From Ciborinia camelliae (taxonomy: Eukaryota; Ascomycota; Leotiomycetes; Helotiales; Sclerotiniaceae), in the NCBI GenBank assembly GCA_025890175.1, contig JANPYM010000002.1, positions 3,581,400-3,645,399 of the forward strand: DNA of 64,000 bases, read 5' to 3'. The notes under the pieces were generated by a model. It did no database searches, was not told where the DNA came from, and saw nothing but the letters and a program-made list of their open reading frames with translations. Position numbers and translations under genes: made by a program. Shown here piece by piece: positions 52,647 through 62,482 of this stretch; position 1 is the first letter of the stretch; every line of letters begins with the position of its first letter.

Positions 52647-54353
52647 CTAAATATTGAACCCTCCAGTAAGAAGCATAACTCCATGCGGATCATACTTTGT
52701 CTGGATCTTTCTTAACCTCGCTGCATTCGTTGGTCCATAGAGTTTGGTCCCGCCGTATGTGCTCAAAGCATAGTTTGGATATGCGTACGCATCCTCAGAA
52801 AAGATTCCCTCTCTTTTAGCTACCTCGGTCAAATAGTCGATACTCTGCTGCATGACACCTCTCCAAATTTCATCATCGGATTCCAGTGTCCAAGAGAAGT
52901 AAAGAAATAAAGATAAGGGTGAGTTAGCGTGTGGAAACCCGGATTCTGTGGCGTGTTTGCCATAGTCGAGATACGGTTCAATATCGTAAGAGATGTAGTT
53001 TCCACCGCGAATAGCAGCCAAAGATTCGTAAAAGATAGATTCGTTGTAGACTGCCGTCATAAAACCGGGTGTTAGATTGGTTGTCATCATGGTATGGAAA
53101 GCCCCCCTGTGTCCGGCTTGAAGATTTGACGGGGTTGCTTTGGAAAACGATGAGAAAGACTGGGTTTTGAGGTTGGATATCAATGGGATGGCGCCAACAT
53201 TGTTGTACGTATCAAAAGCTGAAGATTGACTTGGACCATCGTAGAATAAAATAAGGATGGCACCAGATGCAAGACCACTGTTGATGGTGAGAATCACTTG
53301 AGCTTTGGGATCTTTGTTCTCTTGTTGGAATGTATTAGTGGCGGTGATAAGATCAGGGACTGCATCAATTCCATAAATCACAATACCACCATAGATCATG
53401 TTCTCCTGTGGAACCGTTTGGAAAACAATACTCGTTACAACTCCGAATCAATTGAGGCCACCTGCATCCAGATCGGGGAGTCAGTGATTGCCCATCAAGG
53501 AAAGATTTTGGGGAAAAATAGGAATCAAAGCTGTCTTAGAAAATTACAAAATACATATTTGAGAAAAGAAAGTAGGATTACAGATCGGGGAAACAAAATT
53601 AAGTACAAAGGTATTATAGAATTGTGAACCAATTACGAATCTTTGAGGGCGAAGAAGAGATCAGAATTCGTGGAGTCAACGCTGGTTATCGTGCCATTTG
53701 GAAGAACAAGATTGTAGGAGATGATTGTATCGCAGGTCAGACCATACTGATCTGTTAATCAGGAATAACCTCTTCCAAGACTGAAGCCATTCAGACCAAG
53801 ACCAGTAACGCGGCCTCCCACTACGTTCACATTCGTCCTGTCAATTGCCGAGTATACATCAGTCCATTGCTAATACGATGACAATATTTTGTGATTCAGT
53901 AAAAGCTTTCAAGAATAACCTATGTTTCCGGTTCCTATCTCCACTGTACTTTTGTCCTGAGAAAGTTTAATCTGGGTCAATTTCGCAAGAGGGATATGGA
54001 AACCAGTAGTACTGGAAAATCCAGGATTTGAAGCATGTCCGCTAGACTTAATAGCAAAAGATGTTCTTGTGGCTGCAATAATATTCATAACAATGGAAAC
54101 ATCCGCATCGCTCGCAACCTCAACAACACACGCCGGTATCTGCGAAGAAGAAGTCATATAATGTTCGATGTCATTATAAAAATTAGTCCTCGTACCTACT
54201 CATGCTAGAGTAGACCTCGTCGGTGGTTTCGCTACGGATCTGTTGACAAGCATTGCTTCCTGATAAAACTGTTGGGACCTATGCTGTCTCGCTGTCAGAG
54301 AGAACCGCAGCTGAAGCTAACTTGAAGAGCAGTTAAATGAATATAGATAGCAT
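52647..54353 (-). pseudogene. Berberine-bridge-type FAD-linked oxidase, decayed
   Basis: The minus strand contains all parts of a secreted FAD_binding_4/BBE oxidase in order: a signal-peptide-like start at ATG 54353, CQQI, the domain start (SQIPACVVEVASDADVS, SSGHASNPGFSSTTG), VNVVGGRVTGLGLNGFSLGR, the LTDQYGLTCD block, the substrate domain, and the C-terminal BBE motif (YPNYALSTYGGTKLYGP, then LRKIQTKYDPHGVML). It is broken by in-frame stops at 54333-54335 (TAA), 54279-54281 (TAG), 53759-53761 (TGA, where the family usually has Trp), 53633-53635 and 53448-53450. A frameshift near 54190 and a poorly conserved 180 bp or so near 53460-53630 add to the damage. An intron near 53875-53925 is likely. 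The last 250 codons (from 53399) are still open. Clearly non-functional as read. Confidence 0.85.
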
Positions 54354-56257
54354 GATGAAGAATGAGATGGGGGAAATTGATGAGAGACTTGTCGGCCTAC
54401 CATTCCGAGTAAGATACGAAATCTATATAATAGATTTGCATCTACCGAACGCATTACAGAAGCACCAGAAAATGGTTTTCCTATTCTACCGCATGAAAAT
54501 AATAATGACGAACTGTACGTAAATACAAATGGTTCCAGATTGGCGTCTACTAGTCCAGATCAATGCTAGTACCATTTCTAGATTATAGCCAGGAATATAG
54601 AACATTTTCGAGGACTTTCAATTTTGTCTTCTCGCTTCGCTTCCCCCCTATTCCATGTATATAGCTTCATTCAGGGGATACGGAATGCTCAAAATGGGAG
54701 TGAAGGGTCCAGGAGGAGAAATGGACGATTAAGGCTGAAATCGCAACACCCGATATTAAAATTAAAATGCGAGATATAGCTTATGAACAAGCTAACGCCG
54801 GATCACTATTATTGAACAAAAGTATCTTGCTCTGCAGCACTTGCTTGGAAAGCCATGTCAATAGTTTTGACCGGCTTGGCAGTCATGATCAACATCTACA
54901 GTACGTAGATGCCAGCCCCGAGATGAACTGTGTATGCGAATAAGACATCATCATTATTATTATTATTATTGGCAGCAATCGCCAGATTCAGTATCCCTTT
55001 TCGCCATAGAGAGGGAATTTTCTTCAGGCTTGAAAGATATTGGTCAATTTGGTCAGAGGGTCTGAGGGTTTGATGTTTGAGGGTCTGAGTAAAAATGAAA
55101 TTACCTACAATAAGAGCTCCCTTCACGCTCGAGCCACAGTAGTCGAACTGTGGCTGAGGCTAGAGAAAAAGGGTATCAAATTATCAATCAATAGAAAGGT
55201 TTTCGGTTGATGATGATATGCCTACTAGATAGGCATGCATTATTTTTGATGTGACGGGACTCTCAAAAATCGAACTTCCAGCCTCATATACAACTCAAAA
55301 GGGTACTGTAAGGCTATAGATAAGGTTAATTCGATCTTGTGGCTCCAAAAACATTCAGCCAATAAATGAAATCAATTTAAGAAAGACCTACTCACCTAGG
55401 TATATATACATACCCACGCATACCTATCAATATATTTTAAGCTTCAGAAAAGAAGATTACCACCTACCTTACTACCTAGGTACCTCTATACAATAATAAA
55501 AGGGATGCCGCTAATTTCAGGTCCCGCATCAAAAACTTCAAGCTCCCGTGGACTCGTAAGCTCCCGTAAGCTTTCAAGATGATTGATAATCCAACGGTAC
55601 CATACCGCATACGGCAGTAGTACCTGCAGATTTCTGGCATCTTGTTCAAGCTTACCCCGGATTTTCGAGTCCCCAGCACAATCTCATTTATCTCAGAGTC
55701 TTGATCATCGGGCACAATGACCGAAGGGTCCCGAAAAAGTGACGGACCTTAGGTCTGTTCGAGGTGCGGTGTACTATCTTGTTCGTAGTATTGGGAGGAC
55801 GTGCTTGTCGATCTGCACAGTGCACTGCCTTAAACAAGGTGGACCTTCAAAAACTCAGTTAACTGAGCTTAAGTCCAACCCCCTTTAGGATGGATTTTGG
55901 TCGCTTTGACTCGCTAAAACGGGAATACTGAACCGAAAATACGAGTCAAAATTAAACCTCAGAATTATCTGCTTTGGCTTGGTGATTCTTTTAATCCAGC
56001 TAGATATATTGATTTCGATTTGAAAAATATCGTTCTAGTTAGAATGGAAATATTCCGGTGTTCGTGCCTTTATAGGCAAGTGCTTGGCTGCTCGAGTATG
56101 AAGTTCTCATATAAAGCCAGCAAGATGTTCTTCATGGCAGTCCTACCAGCGCCTATTCTTCCATAATTCCTAGTTCTTTCTTTCTCCTCGGTTGCTGCCA
56201 CAGCTGTGTCCATCTATAATTCTTTTGAAGTGCATTCCGTTATTATAGATCATTAAG
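54354..56257. other. Intergenic region pseudogene / lipase
   Basis: About 1.9 kb, no recognisable gene. TACCTAGGTA-type words occur near 55394 and 55477. The right end is the lipase promoter. Confidence 0.55.
56110..56116 (+). promoter_or_regulatory. TATA box of the lipase gene
   Basis: TATAAAG lies 142-148 bp upstream of the lipase ATG, followed by a pyrimidine-rich leader; reasonable position for a fungal core promoter. Confidence 0.5.
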
Positions 56258-57730
56258 ATGAAGCTCCTTTTGGGGGTCGTTGGATATATCTCTCTTTGGA
56301 TGACTTTTACACTTGCGGTCCCTATCCATGATCAACTTTTACAGCGCGCAGTTCCACTCGCTCCCTCGGAGGACCCTTTTTATGTGCCACCAACGGGACT
56401 CGAAGACTGTCAACCCGGGTCGATTCTCAGAAACAGGTCCATAGGCCCACTGTCAATAGGGGGTGCCGTGCCCTTCCGAGCCAAGGCCGCATATCAACTC
56501 CTCTACAGAACGACGGATAGCTTGGGTAAAGCTTCAGCAGCTGTCACAACCATTATTGTGCCAGACAATGCAAATACATCAAGATTGCTTTCGTACCAAT
56601 TCGCGACAGACTCTCCATGGGTTAATTGCGCACCATCTTACACAATACAGCTGGGGTCCGATCTAAATAATGAGGGTTCCAATGGGGCCGAGACTTTTCT
56701 CGTCATTGCTGCTCTCAATCAAGGCTGGATAGTTAATCTTCCTGACTACGAGAGTCTTCAAGCAGTTTTCACATCCGGTATACAAGCTGGCCAGGCGACC
56801 CTGGACTCTGTCCGTGCATCTCTGTCTTCTGGAAGTTTGACCAGCATTTCCCCTCAAGCCGAATATCAAATGTGGGGTTACTCTGGGGGGGCTTTGGCCA
56901 GTGGGTGGGCAGCAGAACTTCAGCCTTCTTACGCACCGGAGCTCAACTTCAAAGGAGTTGCTTTGGGTGGTCTTGTGCCGAATGTCACATCTGTGTTATT
57001 AACCGTCAACAAGAGCCTCTTCGCCGGTCTTATCCCCGCTGGAATTATTGGCCTCACAAATGGATACCCAAAGTTGAAAGAATATGTCGATCAAAACCTC
57101 ATTCAGTCCAAGGCTTCTGAGTTTTACAAAGCCTCGACTCAATGTCTATTCAATGTAGTAAAAACCTATCGGGACCAAGACATGTTCTCTTATTTCAAAG
57201 ATGGGAAGGCATCCGTCCAAAGTGATGTTGCACAGGAGGTTTTAGGCGCCACCGGGCAGATGGGCATATATGGGACCCCAAATATGCCCATGTTTGTCTA
57301 CAAAGCCGTTAATGATCAGGTTTCGGTCATTGCAGATACCGATGCCCTTGTCAACAAATTCTGCTCTCAGGGAGCTAACATTGAATATGTTCGAGATGGG
57401 CTTGGGGAGCATACTTCTGAATTAATTACTGGCGCAGGCGATGCGTTCATATTTCTGATCAAAAGATTTAATGGCCTTCGTGTCACACGTGGGTGTAGTA
57501 TAAAAACTGTCCTGACTGACACTCTTGATCCTGGGGCTATTGCAGTGTTTGGAAGGGCTATTAGTAATGGATTGTTAGCCTTGCTGCAAGTCCCTGTTGG
57601 CACTTCGAATATTTTTGGATTGTCCGGCACCTTTAGCACAGCGCGGGCGGTATCGGGGGCCATATCAGGGGTCTTCACGAAGGCTATATCGGCGGTCATA
57701 CCGAAGTTCGGCTCTAGCAGTTGGATTTAA
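56258..57730 (+). CDS. Secreted triacylglycerol lipase (LIP family)
   Basis: This is an alpha/beta-hydrolase of the fungal secretory lipase family (the Candida LIP type). It is a single exon of 490 residues. A signal peptide (about residues 1-20) is followed by the opening typical of the family (PSEDPFYVPPTG). The nucleophile elbow is GYSGG in YQMWGYSGGALASGW near residue 207. The catalytic acid is probably the Asp in KAVNDQVSV near 350, and the His lies in GLGEHTSE near 385. Sequons for N-glycosylation are present. After about residue 410 the tail is Gly/Ala/Val-rich and less conserved, possibly membrane- or wall-interacting. It acts outside the cell on acylglycerols; chain preference unknown. 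Intact, unlike the neighbouring oxidase. Confidence 0.92.
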   Translation: MKLLLGVVGYISLWMTFTLAVPIHDQLLQRAVPLAPSEDPFYVPPTGLEDCQPGSILRNRSIGPLSIGGAVPFRAKAAYQLLYRTTDSLGKASAAVTTIIVPDNANTSRLLSYQFATDSPWVNCAPSYTIQLGSDLNNEGSNGAETFLVIAALNQGWIVNLPDYESLQAVFTSGIQAGQATLDSVRASLSSGSLTSISPQAEYQMWGYSGGALASGWAAELQPSYAPELNFKGVALGGLVPNVTSVLLTVNKSLFAGLIPAGIIGLTNGYPKLKEYVDQNLIQSKASEFYKASTQCLFNVVKTYRDQDMFSYFKDGKASVQSDVAQEVLGATGQMGIYGTPNMPMFVYKAVNDQVSVIADTDALVNKFCSQGANIEYVRDGLGEHTSELITGAGDAFIFLIKRFNGLRVTRGCSIKTVLTDTLDPGAIAVFGRAISNGLLALLQVPVGTSNIFGLSGTFSTARAVSGAISGVFTKAISAVIPKFGSSSWI

Positions 57731-58316
57731 TCTTTACATTGGAATAGTTTACCCTAATTATCCTTTAGGTAGCATTTCAAAGAGAGTTACTCTAACCCGT
57801 AGGGGGAGAGCAAAGCGATCGTTTCGAAGGATTTTACTCTGAGTTCCCCCGGATACTGTACCCTACCATATTTAGAGAATGCTTGAATATAGTAACCAGG
57901 CATTGAATTGATGTGATGTGTGGGAATGGATGAAGAGGTGTACAGTGCTGTTATTGTCTTATTAATAAGAGAAGCAGACTGCAGTTCTGGAGTATCAGAT
58001 CAGATTTGATCGAATGGTTGTTTTATGATGATGAATTTGTACAAATATAATTTTAATATTCTGTGCCTTGTATTCCATCGATATTCTGAACGCCGAGGAA
58101 ATGAAAAATGAGTTGGGTATCGATATATAGTCCAGTGTCCCGAATTCTCTATCCCTTCTATCCTTCCTGTCTCATTAATTCCCCCATTTCCAACTGCAAA
58201 AATACTGCTTCTTTGTACATCTTCGTCATTATCTCCTTCATCATGATCATCATGATCATCTTCATTAATCCCAGCGATATAATCCAATAATCAGCCCACA
58301 CTAGACTCTCCAATCA
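57731..58316. other. Intergenic region lipase / Ser-rich ORF
   Basis: About 590 bp between convergent features; holds the lipase 3' UTR, nothing else recognised. Confidence 0.55.
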
Positions 58317-58718
58317 CTACCATCTCATCGACCATCTCAAACACTGCATCTTAGGCTTCTTCTCATCCTTCTCCGCGAACATCGTAACCTCCTCGTAATA
58401 AGGATATCCAATCCTAATTGGGGGTCTCGTTTCTGGCCCTTGTGGACTCGCATCCATTGTCTTATGTGAATCGTCTGACGAGCGTGAATTATGACCAAGG
58501 TATTTGCACGAGAAAGAGGGTGCAGGGGGGGATTGTGATCGGGATATTGATGATTTGGATGATCTGGATGATCTGGATGATTTGGACGAGGTGGATGAGG
58601 TGGATGTTGTATTATTTGATATTTTAGAATCCGATCTTGAACCGATCTTTGGTCGAGGATCTCGAGCTTTCGAGTCCGCTCTTGGCTCGTGACGATGATG
58701 TGAATGTGAGTTTCCCAT
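58317..58718 (-). CDS. Predicted Ser/Arg-rich small protein (133 aa)
   Basis: An intact frame of 133 residues from ATG 58718. It starts MGNSHSHH (Gly2 with Ser6 absent, so N-myristoylation is only possible, not predicted strongly). A Ser/Thr/Lys run with SSR/SSK triplets (residues 38-62) and a more ordered C-terminal third (RPPIRIGYPYYEEVTMFAEK) follow. No family recognised. In-frame codons extend upstream to about 58973 but look non-coding. The C-terminal part reads like real protein; the Ser run could be simple repeat. Not duplicated elsewhere in the window. Confidence 0.45.
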   Translation of the reverse strand: MGNSHSHHRHEPRADSKARDPRPKIGSRSDSKISNNTTSTSSTSSKSSRSSRSSKSSISRSQSPPAPSFSCKYLGHNSRSSDDSHKTMDASPQGPETRPPIRIGYPYYEEVTMFAEKDEKKPKMQCLRWSMRW

Positions 58719-60163
58719 TGCCAATGATATGATCCTTGTCTTGAAGAATAGATGTGTGATATGTGATAGGTATTTCGATACAATAAAGTCTTGGATCTTG
58801 ATTAAGCTTATTCTGACTGTAACTTTCATGCGGAATTCCCTAATACATATACTACACAGGTATGAACTTATTTGACTCACCGTCCATGAAGGCGGAACAT
58901 GTAATCCACTCCTTCCGCGGAATTCTATCGTAGCCCAAACAGTCATTAAACCCCCACGAGAACAAAGCAACACAGCATCTGTTGAACTTGTGTTCTAGGC
59001 TTACGTTAGGTTTTACCTGTCGGGTAAACACGTTTTACGTGAGCATGAGCGTGACTGTGATTACAGGATCGGCACAAGCCTGAGTCCTTAAATCCGTCAA
59101 ATGCAGCATTTCAAACATTCAATAGGCATTCTCATGTGTGTCCGAAGTCCGTTTTCCGTTTTCCATTTTCCATTTTCTGAGGGACGAATTAATGTTTATT
59201 GGTGGGTATGGGGAGAGCTAGAAAGCTTCAATCAAAAAGTTCCTCGCGAGACGAGTAATCAAACAAGTGCAGAAGGTATCTAGGTAGCTTTGTTTTTGGA
59301 AGATAAAAGTAAACAAGGGTGTGATTAATCTCGAAATACTCGACTCGGCCCCAAGTTTTGACTCTTTTGACGTTTTGTTTTCGAGTAGTGGTCTTGTTGC
59401 TCAAACACTGGGAAAGTTGTCTCAAACCGCCATCCAAAGCCATGGCCACGAGATCGCCGTGCTCCAAGAAAACCATCTGATCAAGCACGTGGAAATGCCT
59501 GCGAAGTGTTTGATAGCCTCTTATGAAATGATGAAACGAGATGAGTTGATGGATTCTACTCTCGGCTGATGAACGGATAAATGAGAGAAAATTTTCTTTT
59601 GGGGGACAGATGCGGACCCGAATACTCTGTGTTTCAATCTCTTCATCAGAAGCGTGAATCTTCGGAAAGATTATATAAGATTAACGAATTGGATTATGTA
59701 AGCTGCAGACTTCTACATATCTCACGGGACAGCAACTACCTAGGTACCTTAGGTACACACATACCGAGACGATGAACTCGGGACGGCCTCAACCTTTAAG
59801 TTTAAAATCATAGTTTTCGGTGAAGTGCCATTAAAGCCCAGCTGAAACGTTCTCGGTATCCCCCGGCCGTCTAATACAGATCAGACCTCCGACCATGTTT
59901 CATCTCCAATACCTTAGTAAATATGTTCGTTCACTGGTCAGAATCAGCATGGATGGATTATATCTCCTTTTGGTTTGCGATGTTCATACAATTTGTAGTC
60001 AGTTTCATGAGCCGCTAGTTCAAAGGCTGAAATGCTGATGGTCACAAAACTACAGTATGATATGGCGGACTCTGCATCCACCATAACCTATGCGATCACA
60101 CCCAAAATCAGATCAATATCTCTAACATACATATTTTAAAACACCTCATTAATTATGCGAAAC

Positions 60164-60217
60164 CGATGCTGATTGGGTGGTTTAAGTCACGGATGCCGAT
60201 TGGGTTGTTTAAGTCTA
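60164..60217. repeat. 27-bp direct tandem repeat, two copies
   Basis: The 27-bp unit starting CGATGCTGATTGGGTGG (60164-60190) is followed by a second, slightly diverged copy (60191-60217). Confidence 0.85.
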
Positions 60218-60667
60218 GGGCTCTACAAGCTGCGCAGCACAAGCTGCGAGGGAGGTCGTGAAGGGCCGTACTCAAAGCTCGTACCTACATACTACACGTT
60301 CTTTCGTTGGGCAAGCAGGACCCTTGCCTCAGCCATATGAGATTGAAAGCAGAATACCTAGTGAAAGCCATTATCTACACTGGCTGGGAAATCTTGGGTA
60401 CCCACTAGGTATGTTAGGACAAAGTATGTCGTTCATTTTCTCGCCCTATTCACGACCATCAGGTTTGGAAGCTTAGGGAAGTCCTTATATACCTATCCAC
60501 TGATACCAGAAAGTGACTTCACTTCACTTCAATCAAAATTCACTTCACCTCATCGATGTATCCACTCCACTCGCTTAAACACCATACATACTCATCAATC
60601 TCAACCTCAAATCCAAAAAGACAATCAAAAATTCAGCCCAACTTACCTAGGTACAAAAAGGCAAAAA

Positions 60668-60710
60668 CCTAGCCCCGCGACGGGCTAGGAAAAATCCCCA
60701 GTGGGATTTT
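60668..60710. repeat. Two adjacent perfect hairpins
   Basis: CCTAGCCC (60668-60675) pairs with GGGCTAGG (60682-60689) around a six-base loop CGCGAC. One base later AAAATCCC (60691-60698) pairs with GGGATTTT (60703-60710) around a four-base loop CAGT. Both stems are 8 bp without mismatch. Confidence 0.92.
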
Positions 60711-62482
60711 ATTATTCGAATAGTTGTTGTTCGTATGCGGGGTTGTCGTTGGCCACTTTTCATCCAACTCTTAAACACAATTTGTCCTGTCCAACTGACC
60801 TAAGTTGAATGCCTGTTGTGTTTGATGGGGTCGAGCTTCTTATTTTGTTATTTATCTTATATTTTCCCGTCTTTTTGTATTGTTTGCATCTAAGCCGATA
60901 TAGTGCTACCCGAATCAAGAGATACAAGCGCAGGTTTGAACACTTCAAAAAGCGATTTGACGCTTAAATATTTATTATTTTGTGGATTTTCAATGATACA
61001 TACAGAAGGGTTATGACAAACTACTTCAATCACTTTTACCCTGTTTTGAATTTTTAACAATGTCAGTCCAATGAGCAACTATTGGAAGTACTCCCTCCCA
61101 ATACCATAAATGTTTTTGTTTCCTCTGTAAAAGCATATCAATGAACTTGATGATTGCTTCAGACACTGTGCTGTGGCCCCAAGCAGCTTCTCAACGGGCA
61201 CTTTACATGCATTCGTCCAATCAAAATCACGACATCTGACAAATAAATAGTTTCTTCAATCGATTACACCATACACGGATTCAGTTGCTTTAACGACAGA
61301 GGCATCGAAGGAATCGGGTTTGTGAAGGCTATTCATACGCTCCTAATTAACCGAACATCATCACTATTTCCTGAGATTTCGCAAGTCATTTCTCACAAAT
61401 TTCGGGAATTCATGCCAGGCACAAAACGGTTAATGGTATGTAAACAATGAGTACTGGGGTTCGTGAGTCAAATAATACGCTGATTGGAGACTAGGGTCCA
61501 AATATTCTCCTATTTCCCCCATGCTTCTGCAACTTACCATGATGACGAGTTTCTTTGCATTCTTCGGAAAAAGAAGATATCGAGTGGTGATGGCTTGGCC
61601 ACGAGAAATTGTAAGGAGTAACAATGTGTCATTGAAAGCGGTTATGTCTTCTGGAGAAACTGCTCACCCAAATTCTGGTCCTATTGCCAAAAAATACTTC
61701 CTGGTCATGCAACTCAGAAAGTAGCAAACAGATTTAAATATACGAGTGAAATGCCTGATTGGAATTGCTATCATGTTAGCTTGGCTCAAGTTGGTAAAGC
61801 AATTTTGGCTGCGCTTCCTAGGTCATCTTTACTCCAGGCACACTTTCGGATTGCTTGCAATGGAAAAGATGAGCCGGATGTTTTGGAACCCATTTGATTT
61901 TATATCATGTTTTACATAGCTTTCACTATGCCCATGTTAAGAGTTGGAGTTTCGGACTTAGGGTTTAATGTAAATTCAAACCGAATATACAGACTCCAGA
62001 GCGCTTCGGCATCAAAGATGTTATGTGAAGGAAATCTTTTGAGCAATAATGATTATTGCTTTTGTTCGTTCGTTTTTCCAGGCCCTTGATATTAATCGTT
62101 AACCTGCAGTCAAAAAGCAATTTATAACTCCATTCTCCAATGATATTGATTAGAGCAATATGCAGCAAAGCGTGTTTGCTCATCCGTCAGTGTCTCATAA
62201 TTATTGAAATGGCTTGATAGATAATGGAAATATTATTGATGTATCAGAGGACAGATATCCCGGATAACTTAAAAAAGAATTCCACTCTTCTTCCTCTTAT
62301 TCCCCGAGATCTCAATTGATGCAAGTATACAAATACATACAACTTTTTGTGCGCCTACGAAAAAAACAGCTTCCAAGTTTTGATGTTGATTTAAAGCCTG
62401 ACTTTATTTAATCTCGCCTGTAATCCACCCCCACAATCCCCGTGCATCTTTCTCCCCGCCTTCCCACCCCCCGAAACTCAAA

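Larger units (their letters stand above)
58719..62482. other. Gene-poor AT-rich region
   Basis: About 3.8 kb without a credible gene; ORFs are short (the longest about 85 codons at 59228-59488, minus) and unfamiliar. It contains a 27-bp direct repeat (60164-60217), a perfect palindrome GCTGCGCAGC near 60230 and a twin hairpin at 60668-60710. Confidence 0.55.

Noticed and set aside
55476..55715. Minus-strand ORF of 79 codons between the oxidase relic and the lipase
   Set aside because: No ATG, no domain, and AT-rich composition like its surroundings.
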